Assembly: GCF_001625215.2 (NCBI RefSeq) | Contig: NC_030387.2 | Span: 33,503,606-33,567,605 of the forward strand | Direction: 5' to 3' | DNA from: Daucus carota subsp. sativus | Lineage: Eukaryota > Streptophyta > Magnoliopsida > Apiales > Apiaceae | DNA length: 64,000 bases | Part shown: one piece after another, positions 25,609 through 39,400 of the stretch | Numbering within the stretch: the first letter of the stretch is position 1 | How the letters are laid out: each line of letters begins with the position of its first letter | Program-made: the position numbers and the translations under genes | The notes under the pieces: generated by a model | Databases searched by the model: none | What the model was told of the DNA's origin: nothing | The model's input: only the letters and a program-made list of their open reading frames with translations

Positions 25609-26742
25609 CTCAGTAAACATTTATTATGTATATACTATGTAGTATTGTAGTTACAGAATTTGATGGAACATATTTCTCCAGGAATTATGATTTATATAGA
25701 TCTATATTCATCCTAAAGAATTCTTAATCTATTTGTTATATATCTTTTGCACATGTCTTTGTTGAGTGTTGAGCATTTACTTTGCGTGGATGATGTTACA
25801 GTATGCCGCACTCTATTGGCTCAACTTAAAGCTTCTGTTAGTGATATTTCTTTTAGGCTTGAAACTGTGCAGTTTGGATATATAGCAGAAGGTTGAAGTT
25901 TATTAAGGTATAATCACCAGTGATGAGGTGAGTTCACTGATACTGTTTTCAAACTTAAATGTTAAAGGTGCGGATGGAAGAATGCTGATAATGAGGCTGC
26001 ACTCTTAAAGCTTCTGTTTAGTGATATTTCTTTTAAGCTTGAAACTGTGCAGTTAAGGTTGAAGTTTATTAAGGTATGATCGCTAGTGATGAGGTGAGTT
26101 CACTCGTACTGTTTCCAAACTTAAATGTTAACGGTGCAGATGGAAGAATGCTGATAATGAGGAGAAGAAAAATGTTAACTTGTACTCTTGCAGTAATCCA
26201 TAGAATTGGACGACGACAACCTCTTAGTGACTATATTTCTAAATACATCTCCTACATGATTCACTAGTAGCAACAGTAGTGATACTTTCTTGATCACTCA
26301 ATTTACCTAGCCACAACTGTAATTCCAAACACATGTGCTCCTACATGCTCTCCGGACCACAACAGTAGTGATGCTTTCTTGATCACTCAATTTCCTTATA
26401 CCCACAACACATCCAAGTACCCCCATCACTTTGTCGTTCTATTGTATGGCACATTATGTAAATAAAATTTGACCAATTAACGCTTGATGGTCTCTCCTCT
26501 AGTACAAGTTCTTGTTTTCTACACTAGTACACTAATAATTCAGCTGCTCTTTTTTAGCTATCTATTCTCCATTTCATTTTGTTTTATGTTATTGTATATG
26601 TAGGTGAGAGTCTGAGAGAAGAGTTTAATGGTACTAGACACTATATATTCAACTATATAACAGGTTACTACTACACATAAACTTTTAAAAAACTGAAGAA
26701 AAAAGAAAAATAAACAATTTCAATAACCAAACTAGTTGGTTA
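25609..26742. other. Intergenic region between convergent genes
   Basis: Holds the 3' UTR of the plastid protein gene, a 179-bp tandem duplication, and a short direct repeat (caacagtagtgat-ctttcttgatcactcaattt) at about 26269 and 26359. No gene supported. Confidence 0.5.
25825..26163. repeat. Tandem duplication, period about 179 bp
   Basis: Copy 1 (25825-26003) and copy 2 (26004-26163) share cttaaagcttctgt, gtgatatttcttttar, cttgaaactgtgcagtt, gatgaggtgagttcact and gatggaagaatgctgataat. Copy 1 keeps about 18 extra bases (tggatatatagcagaa). Copy 1 follows an open stretch that could be an old exon. Confidence 0.85.
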
Positions 26743-28709
26743 TTACAATATGAGCAGAAGCACTGCCATGGTACATGTTGAGTAAACAAGTAATAAGGAG
26801 CTGAACCAATTCTCAACTCCAGTTTTCTGCAATGCCAGGAAAACTGTCAGTAACTAGTAAGACTAATTTTACCAATAAACATAAATGAGGTACAATGAAT
26901 TAACAGTTCACATACCTTAAAAGATGATAGAAGAGATGAAGCTGAAGAAGGCTTCAGTCCTGTAAAGCCGATATCATAGGAAATGCTTCCATCAGCTTTA
27001 AAGAGTCCAAAGTTTCTCTCCGAGGTTGGACCTGGCTTCAGATTTTCATTAAAAATGGCAAAGACATATGCCTTCACCGGAGTCTTTGGCCTGTAAGGCG
27101 TTCCCTTCTTCTTGGCCAACTTTTTACGCAGATTAAGATTATACGTTCTTGCATTCTGAACCGTAGCTCCTACTTCATTTGGATCTCCATGAGAAGCCCA
27201 ACCAGTTTCTGAAACGATAACCTCTGTCTTTCCAAACCCTGCCTTCTCTAGAGCCGCGTAAGATCCATCTATCTGAGCCTCAAACATGTTGTCATAATGC
27301 AAGTTAGTCTTGTCATCATAAATCCCCGGGTTCTTAAGGAAAAGAGCATAGTTAATGTCAATGTGTTCAGGGTCACTGATGTAGGCCAGAAAAGGGTAAG
27401 TGTTTATATAAAAAGGGCTATGAATACGAGAGAAGAACTCCAGGAGCGGTTTCATATAAGGCATAACACTTTCCTTGAAAGCCCCTGCAGATGGAGGGAA
27501 CGACGTAGCAAAAACAGCAGCTGAATGTGGACTAGAAACCTGAACAACCTTGGCCAGATGAACCTGATCAAGGGCATGATGAATATTCTTCACCGCAGGC
27601 AACAAGACCTCCCAGAGTTCAGGAGTAGTCCCTCCCAACACCTCATTTCCAACAGCTATTCCTCTTATACGTGTTTCTGGCAGAAAAGGCTCAACATTTA
27701 CTTTCACCCAGTCCATGGCATTGTCCTCACTGAAACTTATGTTTTTCAAGTATTCATTACCGAGGCCTATGATAATCTCAATTCCAGAGTGTTTGAAAGC
27801 TCTGAGAACTCCATGATCAGCATCATACATTCTGATGTTCCTTATCCCTGCTGCCTTTAGAAGAGTTACTACACTTTCTGGTTTTGGGATATTATCTGCT
27901 ATCCTCCCATAATTTACGCCATATGTACCTTGGAATGCATCCACTGGTGGAACTGCCACACACAGCAAAAACCATTTTAGCTACTAGTTAAATAACCTAG
28001 CTATAATCACTAAGAAGAACTTTGCTTAATCTGAGGGGGAAAATGCAGGTCTAAGCAAAGAAATTGTAAACAAGTTCGAAGTTCATATCAATCGCTGAGA
28101 ATTAAGTATCTGCAATTGACAGTTCCTCTACCCCATGGATTTCTTGCCACATCCAACTATCAAAGTAATTTTGTTTTCAACAAAAAAAGTGTAAGAAGGA
28201 AAAGAAATAAAAACCAATCATACGTGCACTACCAAGGCCTTGGTAATCATACGTGCTCTACCAAGGCCGACTAGCTCAACTGCACGGGATCCAAAATTTT
28301 CAAGTACCCCAATTAGTCTGGGTTACGTATATATATGATATATGTTAAAAGAACCCAATTCTAAGAAAAAGAAGTATGATACGTAAATCAAACAATAGCT
28401 TGGTGATTATTAATTTTTTATATGATAAAATATGTAATTAAATTATTGTTAAGTTGTAATCAATGTAATAAAAATTTAGAATTATTAAGGATGTAGGTGT
28501 GAATTTTTTTCCAATATAAAGACCGGACATTTAAGTTTAGCAGATGACCTCTTTTTATAATTGAGCAGTAAAAAAATGTTTGAAATGCTTAAAATAAACC
28601 AGATTTTAATTCAACGGTAAAAAAGAGTTGAGAAGTCCATACCATGATGAGAAAAGGTGAAGAAGAGAATAAGAATAGTGATGCAGAGGAGTAAAGAAGA
28701 AAAGGCCAT
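26743..28709 (-). CDS. Glucan endo-1,3-beta-glucosidase (GH17), probably GPI-anchored
   Basis: Hydrolyses beta-1,3-glucan (callose) in the apoplast or at plasmodesmata (family knowledge). Exons 28709-28643, 27952-26916 and 26826-26743 join in frame to 395 aa. Exon 1 encodes the signal peptide (MAFSSLLLCITILILFFTF). The mature enzyme starts near FQGTYGVNYGRIADN. Both catalytic glutamates are present: E126 in AVGNEV (acid/base) and E271 in VSETGWASHGD (nucleophile, GH17 signature). There is no C-terminal CBM43/X8 domain. Exon 3 encodes a short tail ending in a hydrophobic stretch (SSLLLVYSTCTMAVLLLIL), which suggests a GPI-anchor signal with the omega site in the Ser-rich KPSSASSLLSS region. 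Retaining intron 2 would give a different, non-anchored C-terminus. Confidence 0.92.
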
Positions 28710-31700
28710 AGAATTAGAAAGTGTGTATACTGTTTATGTGAAAAAATATATATGCAAGAAATGAAGATGGTAGTTTGCATGGAGGATTTGGAGAAACTGG
28801 TAGCTTGTACGGCAACAGGAAATTGAATAACAAGTTTGGGGTATACCAAGCTTGGGTTTCAGGCACAAGTTTCTGGAGTTTATAACGTTTGGAATCTGTT
28901 GTTACCTTTAAAGTCATTACACAAACGTTGTCACCCAAACATGCGATCTGCTCTTAGGTAGAGCATATAGCCACAAGAGTAATGCCATTTACGGGCCGGT
29001 CTTATAGTAGTTTACAAAAGCCCGCAATACATGATCGGGCCTGAAAACTAATTTCAACCTATTGAGAAATAAGTCCATAGATTTTTGTAGGTGCAGTTAG
29101 GAACCCCATGGGGCATGGACCGACGTTTCAAGAAAAAAGACAAAGATTCAACAAAATTGAAGACCATCTTACTACTAAGCGCCCCTTTAAAATATACTGT
29201 AATGAATATTCCCTGTCACCCGATTATTAACGTTATTAACGTTTGATTAACATTTATCGATATAGTTTTTATAAATTATATTATTTTTTTCTCTATATAA
29301 TTTAATGTTCAAATTTTTATTATAAATTAAGTTTTTAAAATATATTTTATATGCACCTTAAATTTCATATAAAAAACGGTCCTCCACCTGCGATTTTTCT
29401 AAAATGGTTCCCATTACTTTACTCGCACTCGAAAAAATTCTTTAATCCGTGTCTCGTTTGGTACATAGATTGGATCATGATCGGATGAGCCAGAATCAAT
29501 GCCCATCTCAAGAAAAAAGGTTGAAAGACAGAGTATATATTTTCTCGAAATTTATATATTTAGATTATATTATTTTAATATTATATTAATATTTCAATTA
29601 ATCTCTAATTATCCGTTAAATCTTAGAACTGCTTCAACTGATTATTCGACCATTGCCTGCACAATTAGGTCCATTTCCTGCTTTGCTGTATAAGTATCGA
29701 TATCAAGTTCTTCGTAACCGCAGAAAGCACATTACTAATGGTTTTCAGTTTTTTCAACGTTAAGTGCACAAGTAGATTCATCAACAAAATGCGCTAGTCT
29801 TTCATTGCATAAGCATCCAGAATTTCGAGGAGGATATTATAGGGTTTAACTTTTAAGTGAAATGGACAGTAGATGCACATAGAAACAGGTGTCTCTGAGT
29901 CTGCGCATCACTCTCGACACCACTCTTTATATCTCTACTCTATAGTACTATTGTACTCCAAACAGGGAAAGAAGCAATAAGAATGAACCGCAAATGTAGG
30001 TAACTTCTGGCCTAGATCATTACACATAGATCAAGCCATTGATAATGACATAACATCAACTCTGCATGAGAGCAAATCCTATCCAAAGTGAGCTTCATTA
30101 AAAATAAAAACTAGCTAGCAGTCGACTAAAACCGACTAATTATTCATATACTTTTCACACTTGTCTTAAATATAGTTGTATTCAAGTATATTAATATTTT
30201 AGTATTAAGATATGAAGATAAGATATGTTGTAGATGTATGTGTATGGTGTCCTAAATCATTAGGACATTATATTTAATTATATATTTAAGCTTTTTATTA
30301 GGACACTTTTGGACTTGCTCGTAGATTTTTAGTTTAAATAGTTAAAATGAAATGATTGAAGGAATGAAAGTAAAGACATTTTCTCTAATCGCTCCATTCT
30401 ATTCGATCCAAGTGAATTTGGACTAACAGTCTAAGGGTTTGCTCTGAGCAGAGGTTAACTGGCTGAGAACAGGGTAACTGCTGTGAGCTTGACCTCGTCG
30501 CAGGATGAATTGATCTAAACTAACCATCATATAATCCAGCTGCCCAACTTGGATGATGAACCCTACCAACTTACTCTAATTTGGAGCGTCACAGGTCTCC
30601 ATCATGGAGGGTAAATGGTAATGGTGTATTATATCATAACTAATCAAATTAAATGCATACAAATGTAGATATATGGTTCGGATTGTGATATCTATTAAAT
30701 TCAGGCCTTTGTCACCTCTGTACGACTACTAGTAGTCTACTATAACAAGATACTCTACTACATTGAGTACTGATTACTCCATTTTGAATATATATATTCT
30801 TCGATCTTAACTGCTCCCAGCATCCTTTTTACAGTACTTCTCAACAGAATAATAAAGTAGGTTTCTGTTAAGTTGTTCATCTATATCTTATTTTCTTACC
30901 TAAAATGCTTTTTGTTAATTAGTAAACATTTGAGTAGCTCAGATGTTTATATTTTCATGTGTTTCTTCATCTACAGAGGTAAATTATTTTCACAAGACAT
31001 TCATTTCCATCCTACCTAAACTATTTCAGATATAGAGGCTTAACAAGGGTCCGAATGCCTGACATACGTATTGTTAATAGCATACGTTCAGCAAAAAAAG
31101 GGCTGAACATATGTTAAGAGTATTATCCAAAAAAAAAAAAATGCCAAATCCTAAAATTTTTCACATCCAGCATTTTTATTCATCTACCAGGGGAACATAT
31201 GTTAAGAGTATTATCCAAAAAAAAAAATGCCAAATCCTAAAAATTTTCACATCCAGCATTTTTATTCATCTACCAGGCGTATGTTACTATCGTTTTTATT
31301 CATCTACCAGACATATGTTACTATCATTCCTTTTTTATGTACCAATTGTCTTATATGCTGTCTTAATATTTGCCCAACATGCATAGTTGTGTATAATTTC
31401 CTTCCAACTTTTGGCCAACTAACTAGTCCTAATCTTGCTGCCTCTTTCTCTTTCAACTACTCTGTTTCTTCTTACTAGGTTAAGCAAATCTGTTGTTAAT
31501 AAATCTAGCGTAGATAAAAGTATGCATCAGACTTGACTATTGACAACTCATGTGGTGGTTAACAAATTATCTTACTACATCATTTGGATTAAGTTCATTG
31601 GAAACGCGAAGATAAGACACAAATTCAAGATATATATAGAATGTAACTCCATAAATTCACTCTGAAGCTTTTCTCTACACTCTTCTATAATTTACATATA

Positions 31701-31981
31701 ATTTTTCATCTCTGCTTTGCTAATAAATCAATGTCCAACTAAACAATAACAGATAAGTACTGTGCTGCCACATGTCAATAGGGACACGAATCGTATCGAT
31801 AATTGCTAAATATAAAACACAAAGAGGCTAGTAGCAGAATCCAGAGCAGTACACCATTTGATGCAAGCAACGACCAAAGAACGAAACAAAAGCCCTTTTC
31901 TTCGGAAATGCTACACTTCAACAAACAAATAGAACATAAGAATGGAGAACTCAATTTACTTCTTCAGAGAAGTAATGATCC
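28710..31981. other. Intergenic region, no gene seen
   Basis: About 3.3 kb. Bases 28710-29000 are the GH17 promoter side. A small duplication (aatcatacgtgc-ctaccaaggcc, about 28217 and 28245) lies in the GH17 intron nearby. Bases 29200-30900 are AT-rich with no family-like ORF. A minisatellite is at 31105-31312. Bases 31500-31980 are ROD1 3' flank. Confidence 0.5.
31105..31312. repeat. Minisatellite, 88-bp unit, 2.4 copies
   Basis: Two nearly identical units start gaacatatgttaagagtatt at 31105 and 31193. A third, shortened unit repeats only tttttattcatctaccag. They differ mainly in the length of an internal A-run, indicating recent duplication. Confidence 0.9.
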
Positions 31982-34032
31982 TTATTTTGATGCGTTGACT
32001 GAATGAGATTTTAGTTTTTTACTCTCTAAATAATTTGATGCAATCGTATCGAACAGAATTCCAGCACCCACTCCAACCACCAAGTCGATAGTGTAGTGCC
32101 CCCTTGTGCTTAACAATCTCACAAACTGTAAGACATTCAACATATCAAATGCCCATGCCGATTCCCACCTATGCATCCTCCTCATATCCAGGGAAGCGAT
32201 AACAGAAGCAGCAACATGGCCAGAATAGAATAGGAAAAACGAAACATTTCCAACTGGAAAATCAGCACCAGAAGCAAGGAAATCCTGTACATGGGTTTAG
32301 ACGAAGTTATGTCAGACTGAAGCACTAAATAGAATAAATTTCGAAATAATGCAATATCACAAAATTCAACATCATCATAGCTGTAAACAACTCTCATGCA
32401 TATGAAACATATTAGGAGAAGAAACCAGAGTGAGGTACCCCACTGAAGAAAATATCCAAATTCGCACCTTTTACGACTTTCTCAATACTTCATAATTGCT
32501 TGTAACATTATACAGCTCGTAATGTACACCATATTTACTTTAAACATAATAGCCCCGACATGCACAGTGATGGAGCCTGGGATTAAAATGCAATGAGCAG
32601 AGAGATTGAGATGTTATATGCTCTCTGTCCAAAGAGCTTAACTTCTCAGTTAAATCAAAGCATAACCAACTTATTCATATTTTTAATTGTTTTGAAGTCT
32701 CCAACTTGCTACATGATCAACAACTATGTGGCACACTATTTTAACAATTTGTCTTGTTTTATAAAGACAAATACTGCATCACAAAATAACATCAATCTCA
32801 AGATAGTATTGCCTATAAAGACAATCTTCACAATATTTGTCTTGTTTTCTGAAAGACAGAGTCTCCATCTCAAGATTATAACATCAGCCTTTGAATATTT
32901 TAGTCTCCAATCTAATTCATGGTGGCTAATGTAAATAATAAAAAACCATCAAATTAATTGAATACAAACCCCCTGAATCATCCGACAAGAAAAGTTCAAA
33001 CACATCGATACAAAAAACTATATTCTAAACAGAGTGGTAAAACACTTCACAATCAACAAGGGTAATATTACTTGCAACATTATATTTCATACCCCTCATT
33101 CCCATTTCCGATTCTCATTCCCACCTATCATCTAAACGCCCCGTTAATTGGAACTTAAAATCGAAAAAGTAAGCATTAGAAAAAAATTAGCTACCTGAGG
33201 AAGTGGGAGCTGAGTGGAATAGCCAAGAATTCCTCTGAAAGTGAACATGAAGAGTGTTGCTATGGTGGCCCTTGGTCTACCTTCAACTAACCAGGTCCAT
33301 AATATATAACTAGTTTGCATAAATACAAACACCTGAAAATTTAAAACCAATCCAAAAATGAATCATCAAAACAAACCATCCTGAGTTCTTAAAAAAAAAA
33401 AAAAAAAAGACCAAACAGCCTGAGTTATTATCATCAATAAAACAAAACCCCAAAATCATATTTACAGAAACAGAGTTTTCAATTCAACCTTCGGACAAGT
33501 ACAATCACCTTAAATGTTTGTCAGTATACATACAAATAGACAGTAGTACTAGAATCAAAAGAATATGCATACATTAACACACACTGACACATACCGTATT
33601 GAGGCCAGCAAGGACAGTATTAAGAGCAGGTGAGTTAGCAAGAAAGCGATGAAAAGGGACGGTGGCGATGAACCCCAGATCGAACGGCGGAGAAGAAAAG
33701 GGAATCATCCGGAGCGTGTACTCCACGCCCATAAAAAAGAACAAGCACAGAGTGAGTAGACACGGTAGAGGATGGTACCTCACCACATACAATAAATCCC
33801 CGCTTCTCCATTTCATAAACGACGCGTTACGGAAAAACCTCTCAACCCGTGAAGTATTAACAACATTAGTATTACTAGAGCTCTTTTTCATCTTATCACC
33901 TCCGTTAACGTAATGTCCGTTAATATTACCGTTGTTATTATTGTTGAGAGTAGTGCATGGGTTTGCACTGGGGGGTGTGTGACGGAGATGAAGGGAGTGC
34001 GTTCCGTTCATTGCACGAGATTTAATTTGCAT
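31982..34032 (-). CDS. ROD1: Phosphatidylcholine:diacylglycerol cholinephosphotransferase (PDCT/ROD1)
   Basis: Swaps the phosphocholine head group between phosphatidylcholine and diacylglycerol in the ER, moving polyunsaturated acyl chains into triacylglycerol (family knowledge). Exons 34032-33595, 33332-33195 and 32284-31982 join in frame to 292 aa. The first 60 residues are hydrophilic and Asn-rich, followed by several membrane segments. Lipid-phosphate-phosphatase-like motifs are present: FYSGHVA (H215) and RGHYTIDLVVG (H255, D259), the expected catalytic triad. Conserved stretches GVEYTLRMIP, TWLVEGRPRATIA and LGYSTQLPLPQDF match ROD1. A second in-frame Met at 34011 (MNGTHSL) may be the true start. 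GA-repeats at about 34160-34200 lie in the 5' UTR. Confidence 0.95.
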
Positions 34033-36437
34033 ATAAATAATAAAATATTGGAGGAATAGGTGGAGAATAGGTGGAGGGGTGGTGTTTCCAAGAAAAGTGG
34101 GGAGGGGTCAGGAATAATATTGATAAACAAGGGGAGATAGAGAGAATCTGCAGATCTGAAAAGGAAAGAGGGAGAGAGAGAGAGATGGAGAGAGATTAGA
34201 TTAGGTTTTGGGAGAGAAATAGAAAAGAGATGAATCATGCATTGCCTGCCAACGCCTAGTACCTGTTGTTGGAAACTACACGGTTGTACATATTTATATC
34301 CGTCTGTGACTTTTATCTTTTTTTGGGTTTTAAATTTTGAGATTATTTGGGTTGGGATATTGCACCGAAGTGTCCGAAGGAAATAATAATGTTTTTGGTA
34401 TAAAGACGTGATTTTACCTTTTATAATACCACTAAACTTACAAGAGCATCTCCAACGGTGTTGATTATAATAATTGGTTAAATTGGATCTGTAATACATT
34501 GTGTAAAATTTGCCGAACTTGTAAGACATTTTGCTTCGATGGTATTGTCTATATTGATTGACTATAATTTAAAAATGATATGTTATTAATATTTTGGATT
34601 GTTATAAATAGAATATATTACTTTAATATGATAATAAGTGATGTGTAATCTTCCTACAGATTTTCTTACAGACCTGTAGTGGATCGACAAATATAACCAC
34701 CCATAAGAGGTTGATTATAATTATAGATAACAGGTGGGGATGGTTGGAGCATGAATTTTTGAACCTATTAGTTATAAGTTTTATTTTTGGTATGACAATC
34801 AGAATTTTAGCTAAGAGTTTGGTTGGAGCATGAATTTTTGAACCTATTAGTTATAAGTTTTATTTTTGGTATGACAATCAGAATTTTAGCTAAGAGTTTT
34901 CATGGTTGGAGATGCTCTAGGCGTTACACTTGCACATGCGCACATTTATTTTATTTTTTATAATATCGCGATCATAGTTAAAAAAAAATCACTTTCCTAT
35001 AAAATATAAACTTACTCAAAATGCAGTCTTACCCGGTAAATAGTAGAAAAAGTTCTTTTCATTCTTAGAAAATTTGATTTTGTTCATTGTAAAATATATT
35101 TATGAACTAAACAAAATATCAATAAAAAATGTTTTATAAATTTTTTTAGTTATATTATAAAAATTCAGTAATATATTATATAAATTAAGGAGACCATAAT
35201 TAAATACAAGAATAAATGATTAAAGTTTTAAAATTTCAAAATTTAACCGTGGGATAAATATGCATCCTCCCGACTTCAGAGACCCCGCCACACCGGCCAT
35301 ATATATCGACTTGCCGCTTCGCTACTCTGTATCGGGAGACTAATCATATCGATCAAATTATTCGAAGAACATACAGAAACTGACAGAAGCTGGTCAGATG
35401 CCTAGTGATGAAATTGCTATGGCGTGTCGCGGATTTGAACTTTATTTAAGATTCTGAATTTAATTAAATAATATGTTTAGATACATAAAAGAAAAAATTA
35501 AATTTATATTTTATATGAAATTTAAGATATCGAAATACTAATATAAAATTAAATTTTATATACATATATATTTTAAATTCAAATTTTAAAATAAAATATA
35601 TATATTTCCAATCTATCTAATACCCGCCCACAAATACAATGAAATTCTAATTCAACTATTATATATGCACGAGCAATCTAAAATTTGCCCCATTATATAT
35701 TTGTAAAATGTCCCCCCTGTAATAGAAAACAGGTTAATGCGTCTAGGGGCAGCGATGTCTTTAGGGCTTATACTTACTGATGGGGAAGACGTAAGTGACC
35801 AAGCCCATTTATGGGTCCAGAGTGGATCACAGGCGCCCATCTTTTTGGGGCATAACTTGCTTTCGTGTCCTTAATAAATTCTGACTAAAACCTCGAGGTG
35901 TTAGGAGGAGGGCTTACCATGATCATATTCTAACAAATCTTTTATGCATGAAGCATGCTTACGTATAGAGGAACACCGCGGTAGCATTGGCCTGAAATTG
36001 AAAACCCCCCAACCAACATTATTAATACATTACAGTTCTATGTCATTATCGCATATAAATTAGAGTTGAAAATAGAAGACAGAAGAGTCCGAGTTTTTAC
36101 TAAAAATAAATTTAGAAATTAAAAAAAGAAGTTCCTAAAACTGTAAAACATATCGAAATATACAAATTGATTATTGCAAAGTTAAAAAAATTCATTGACG
36201 TGAAATACCAGATTTAGTTAACACATTTGAATGGGTTGGAGATATTTTAAGGAGTTCCTTTTTATTATTTTAATGCTGGATGACAATTCCTATTTCAAAT
36301 TCTCTATTACAGATATTTGTATTAAAAATTTATCAAGTAAGCAAAAAAGACCTTCACAAGGATTAATCCAATCTAAAGATGCATGTTCTAAAACATTTAG
36401 ATTTCAAGAGCCACGGGGCTCTTATTATCACAAAATC
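34033..36437. other. Intergenic region, ROD1 promoter and TPL-like 3' flank
   Basis: Contains ROD1 5' UTR with GA repeat (34155-34200), a Tourist-like MITE (34444-34917), then AT-rich sequence. Bases 35690-35960 are noticeably less AT-rich but have no family-like ORF on either strand. No gene supported. Confidence 0.5.
34444..34917 (+). mobile_element. Tourist-like MITE, family B copy 2, with internal 79-bp tandem duplication
   Basis: Inverted ends GAGCATCTCCAAC and GTTGGAGATGCTC. The interior is collinear with copies at 22852-23223 and 44580-44916 (inverted). Two adjacent 79-bp units at 34742-34820 and 34821-34899, starting ggttggagcatgaattttt, are identical, so the duplication is recent and unique to this copy. 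Confidence 0.88.
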
Positions 36438-39400
36438 TCATATTAAGTTCTCGTTTGTTGCTGGTCTCAAACTGAGGCGTGCTACAGGGTCAATCCCATT
36501 GTTCCCCTCCTCAAGTTCTAAAACTAGTACGCCACCATCGCTGAGCCCCAGAGCAAACTGATTCTGTTTTGCAGGATTAGCCGCAAGAGCAGAAGGATAA
36601 ACCACCGAGCTGTAGATATGAAACATAAGACAACTTCCGGTCAAGAGGGTGGTATTGCTAATAAGTTAACATTTTCGGGATACATTGTAAGTAAACATAA
36701 CATGTACCTTGGATTAGAAGGTAAATATGCACTCGGATTGATGGCAAACTTTATTTCAAATGATTCAGAGTCCAAGACAACAACGTGCCTGTTTAGAAAG
36801 CAGGCATATATGCACTGGCCATCAGATGAATATGCAGCATCCTTGATCACTTGCCCGGGAATCCACTGCAAGAAATATTTAAGTAGCCTGAGAATTTTCT
36901 ACAGTCATTAAAAACTTAAATGTTACTCTTAGTAGGAGAGCGACATGATATTCATTTGTTATGTGCTTGATCATTAAAACTGAGAGTAAATTGCATAGTT
37001 GTTGCTGTACTTTACATCGATCCAAAGTAGTGGCCAGGCTATCAAATTTGCATTTTAATGGCCAGATTTGTATTGTATTGATCATGTGGTCCAAAAACAT
37101 GGCTTAAATGAGGAATCACTCGTTTAAAATCTAATTGTGTTAACGGGAGCCACTTTGTTAAAGGGCGGAATCAAAATCTGGCCATAAAAATGCGAATTTG
37201 AAAGCATGGCCACTATTCTGAAAATTTATGTAAAATACGGCCACAACTCTGTACTTTACTCTTTAAACTTATTATAGTTACACCCAAAATGATCATTCCA
37301 ACCTCTTTCAAATATGGTCTACTAAAGCGTGTGAAGCATGCCGTGATATTCAACAAAGCATATAAATTAAGTGTAGATACCTGGTTGAGGGGCTCGAGGT
37401 TAGGCCCCTGAAGAGTGGCTATACAAGTATCATGTACAACCAACAGATTTATTTGATCCTGGTGGAACATGACAGAAATGTGCCCGGGAGACACAGCATT
37501 TCCATAAACGTCCAGGAACTTGCAAGACTGCCTTCTCCATCCAAATCGGCTCCAGGCACAGATCTGCAACACCAAAAGAAAAATTAGCGTGAAGTGATTT
37601 TGGATTTAGAGCTGATATCTTCTATTAGCCTTCCCGTTCAAAAATGCACCTGAGCATCATATGCGGATGATACAAGGATGTTTAACGCTCTGGAATAGGC
37701 AAGGCCTGTGACTCTCGTCTGGTGAGCATGTATCTTGGCTATGACCTGTATATGCCAAATAGATAATAACAACTTAACAACTAAATCATAATTCATTTTT
37801 GATGCACAACACTTAGATATCGGTATAGAAGGAGACCATATCTTTCTGAACAGTATAGATTAGAATAGAGCCATCCTCCTTGCCGATGATAATGATGTTA
37901 TTGTCCTCAGGGTAGAACATAACAGAGGTTGCAGCAGGGGGTGGGGACAAATTTGTATCCATAATCTGCCCAAAGTGCATTAAAGTTGTTATTTACAAAG
38001 TGAAATCTCCAAAACTTGAACACGTAGGTAGGAAACGGAAGAAATATTTAAATATATGCCAATATGTAGACAGTAAACACTCAACAATATATACTTTGAA
38101 CGCAGATGCCACGCAGTTAAACAGCGACACCTTCCCTGCTTCCGACACAGATGCAACATAACCATCATTCTTTGACAGAGCAAAATAGGGGACAAAAGGT
38201 ACATTTTCCCCCAGACTTATATCAAAATTGGCGGAGAAGACTGGGGGCACGACCCTTATAGTTGCCTGCATATGGCAAAATCAACAAAAGTAAGATCATG
38301 TGAAGTCAGAAACGATGTAAGCACGTAATATAAAAACAAGATGTACTTTTCCGGTGGGATTATCATTCGCCACTCCCCATTTCCAGAATTTATACACGCC
38401 AGTACAAGACCGTGCTACTATGGCATCTCCTGAGTTGGTGTAAGTTAACCTGTCAATCTGAAATCGATAATAAAAGGGTTGGAACAATTAAGATAGCAAC
38501 ACGCACACAAAATCAAAGAATGACACAATTAGTCCCCTGAAGAAAATTTGGTAACTGCTGCTAGAAGAACAAAGAAAAAAAGAAGGAAAAATCAAATACA
38601 TCTGCTAATTATCACCCAAAAGAAAAAACATCAATACTCTCCTAAAAATTTATATTTATATCGATAGTGAAAACATACTCTTTGTGATAAAATGGGATCA
38701 GGAAGCCTTAGACAATAGAGTTGAGCTTGTTCATTTGTATCAGGAATGTTAGGCATTTCCCTCTCATCTGTATTAGAGGGAGTCAAATTTGCTGAAGCTC
38801 GAAAATCTCCATCCTGCAGTAGAGTACACAGAAGCCAATAAGTGAACGTCAAAGATCAATTTACACTCAATATATGCACATAATACCCGAACATATATGA
38901 GCCATTTTGTACAAGAGAACAATTTTCTAACCATAAACTATGATAATGTATGTTCTTTTTGGAAATCAAGTACTCACATCGAGAGATTGAACCACGGCAT
39001 CTCCACAGGTATGATCAACATACAGGGTGCTAACCGCGGGGTTCAGCTTGGGATACTTGCACATTGTGTGCTGCCAGTTTAAGCTGTAATCACCAGAAAA
39101 ACAAGAGAGGTTTTAAGTTTAAAACAAAACTAAAACATACACCCAAACACAAAATGCAACTATATATTCTAGCTAGCCTGATGTACCTCTGATTCATGAG
39201 GACCTTCAATCGAGAATCCTCCAAGCTTGGATAATTTAGCTTATCCTTCAACACTGGATTATTTACTATCAGATTTTGCAGGCGAGCAAAGACCGAACAC
39301 CTGGCTCTTTCAGTATCATTACAATGTCTTCGAAGCCTTTTGTTTAGCCTGCAGTCGTGGCCATTGCAGTAATTAACTTTAATATAGAAGACATCTTTAA

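Noticed and set aside
31111..31478. Two plus-strand ORFs of 83-91 codons
   Set aside because: They run through the 88-bp minisatellite and have no recognisable family.
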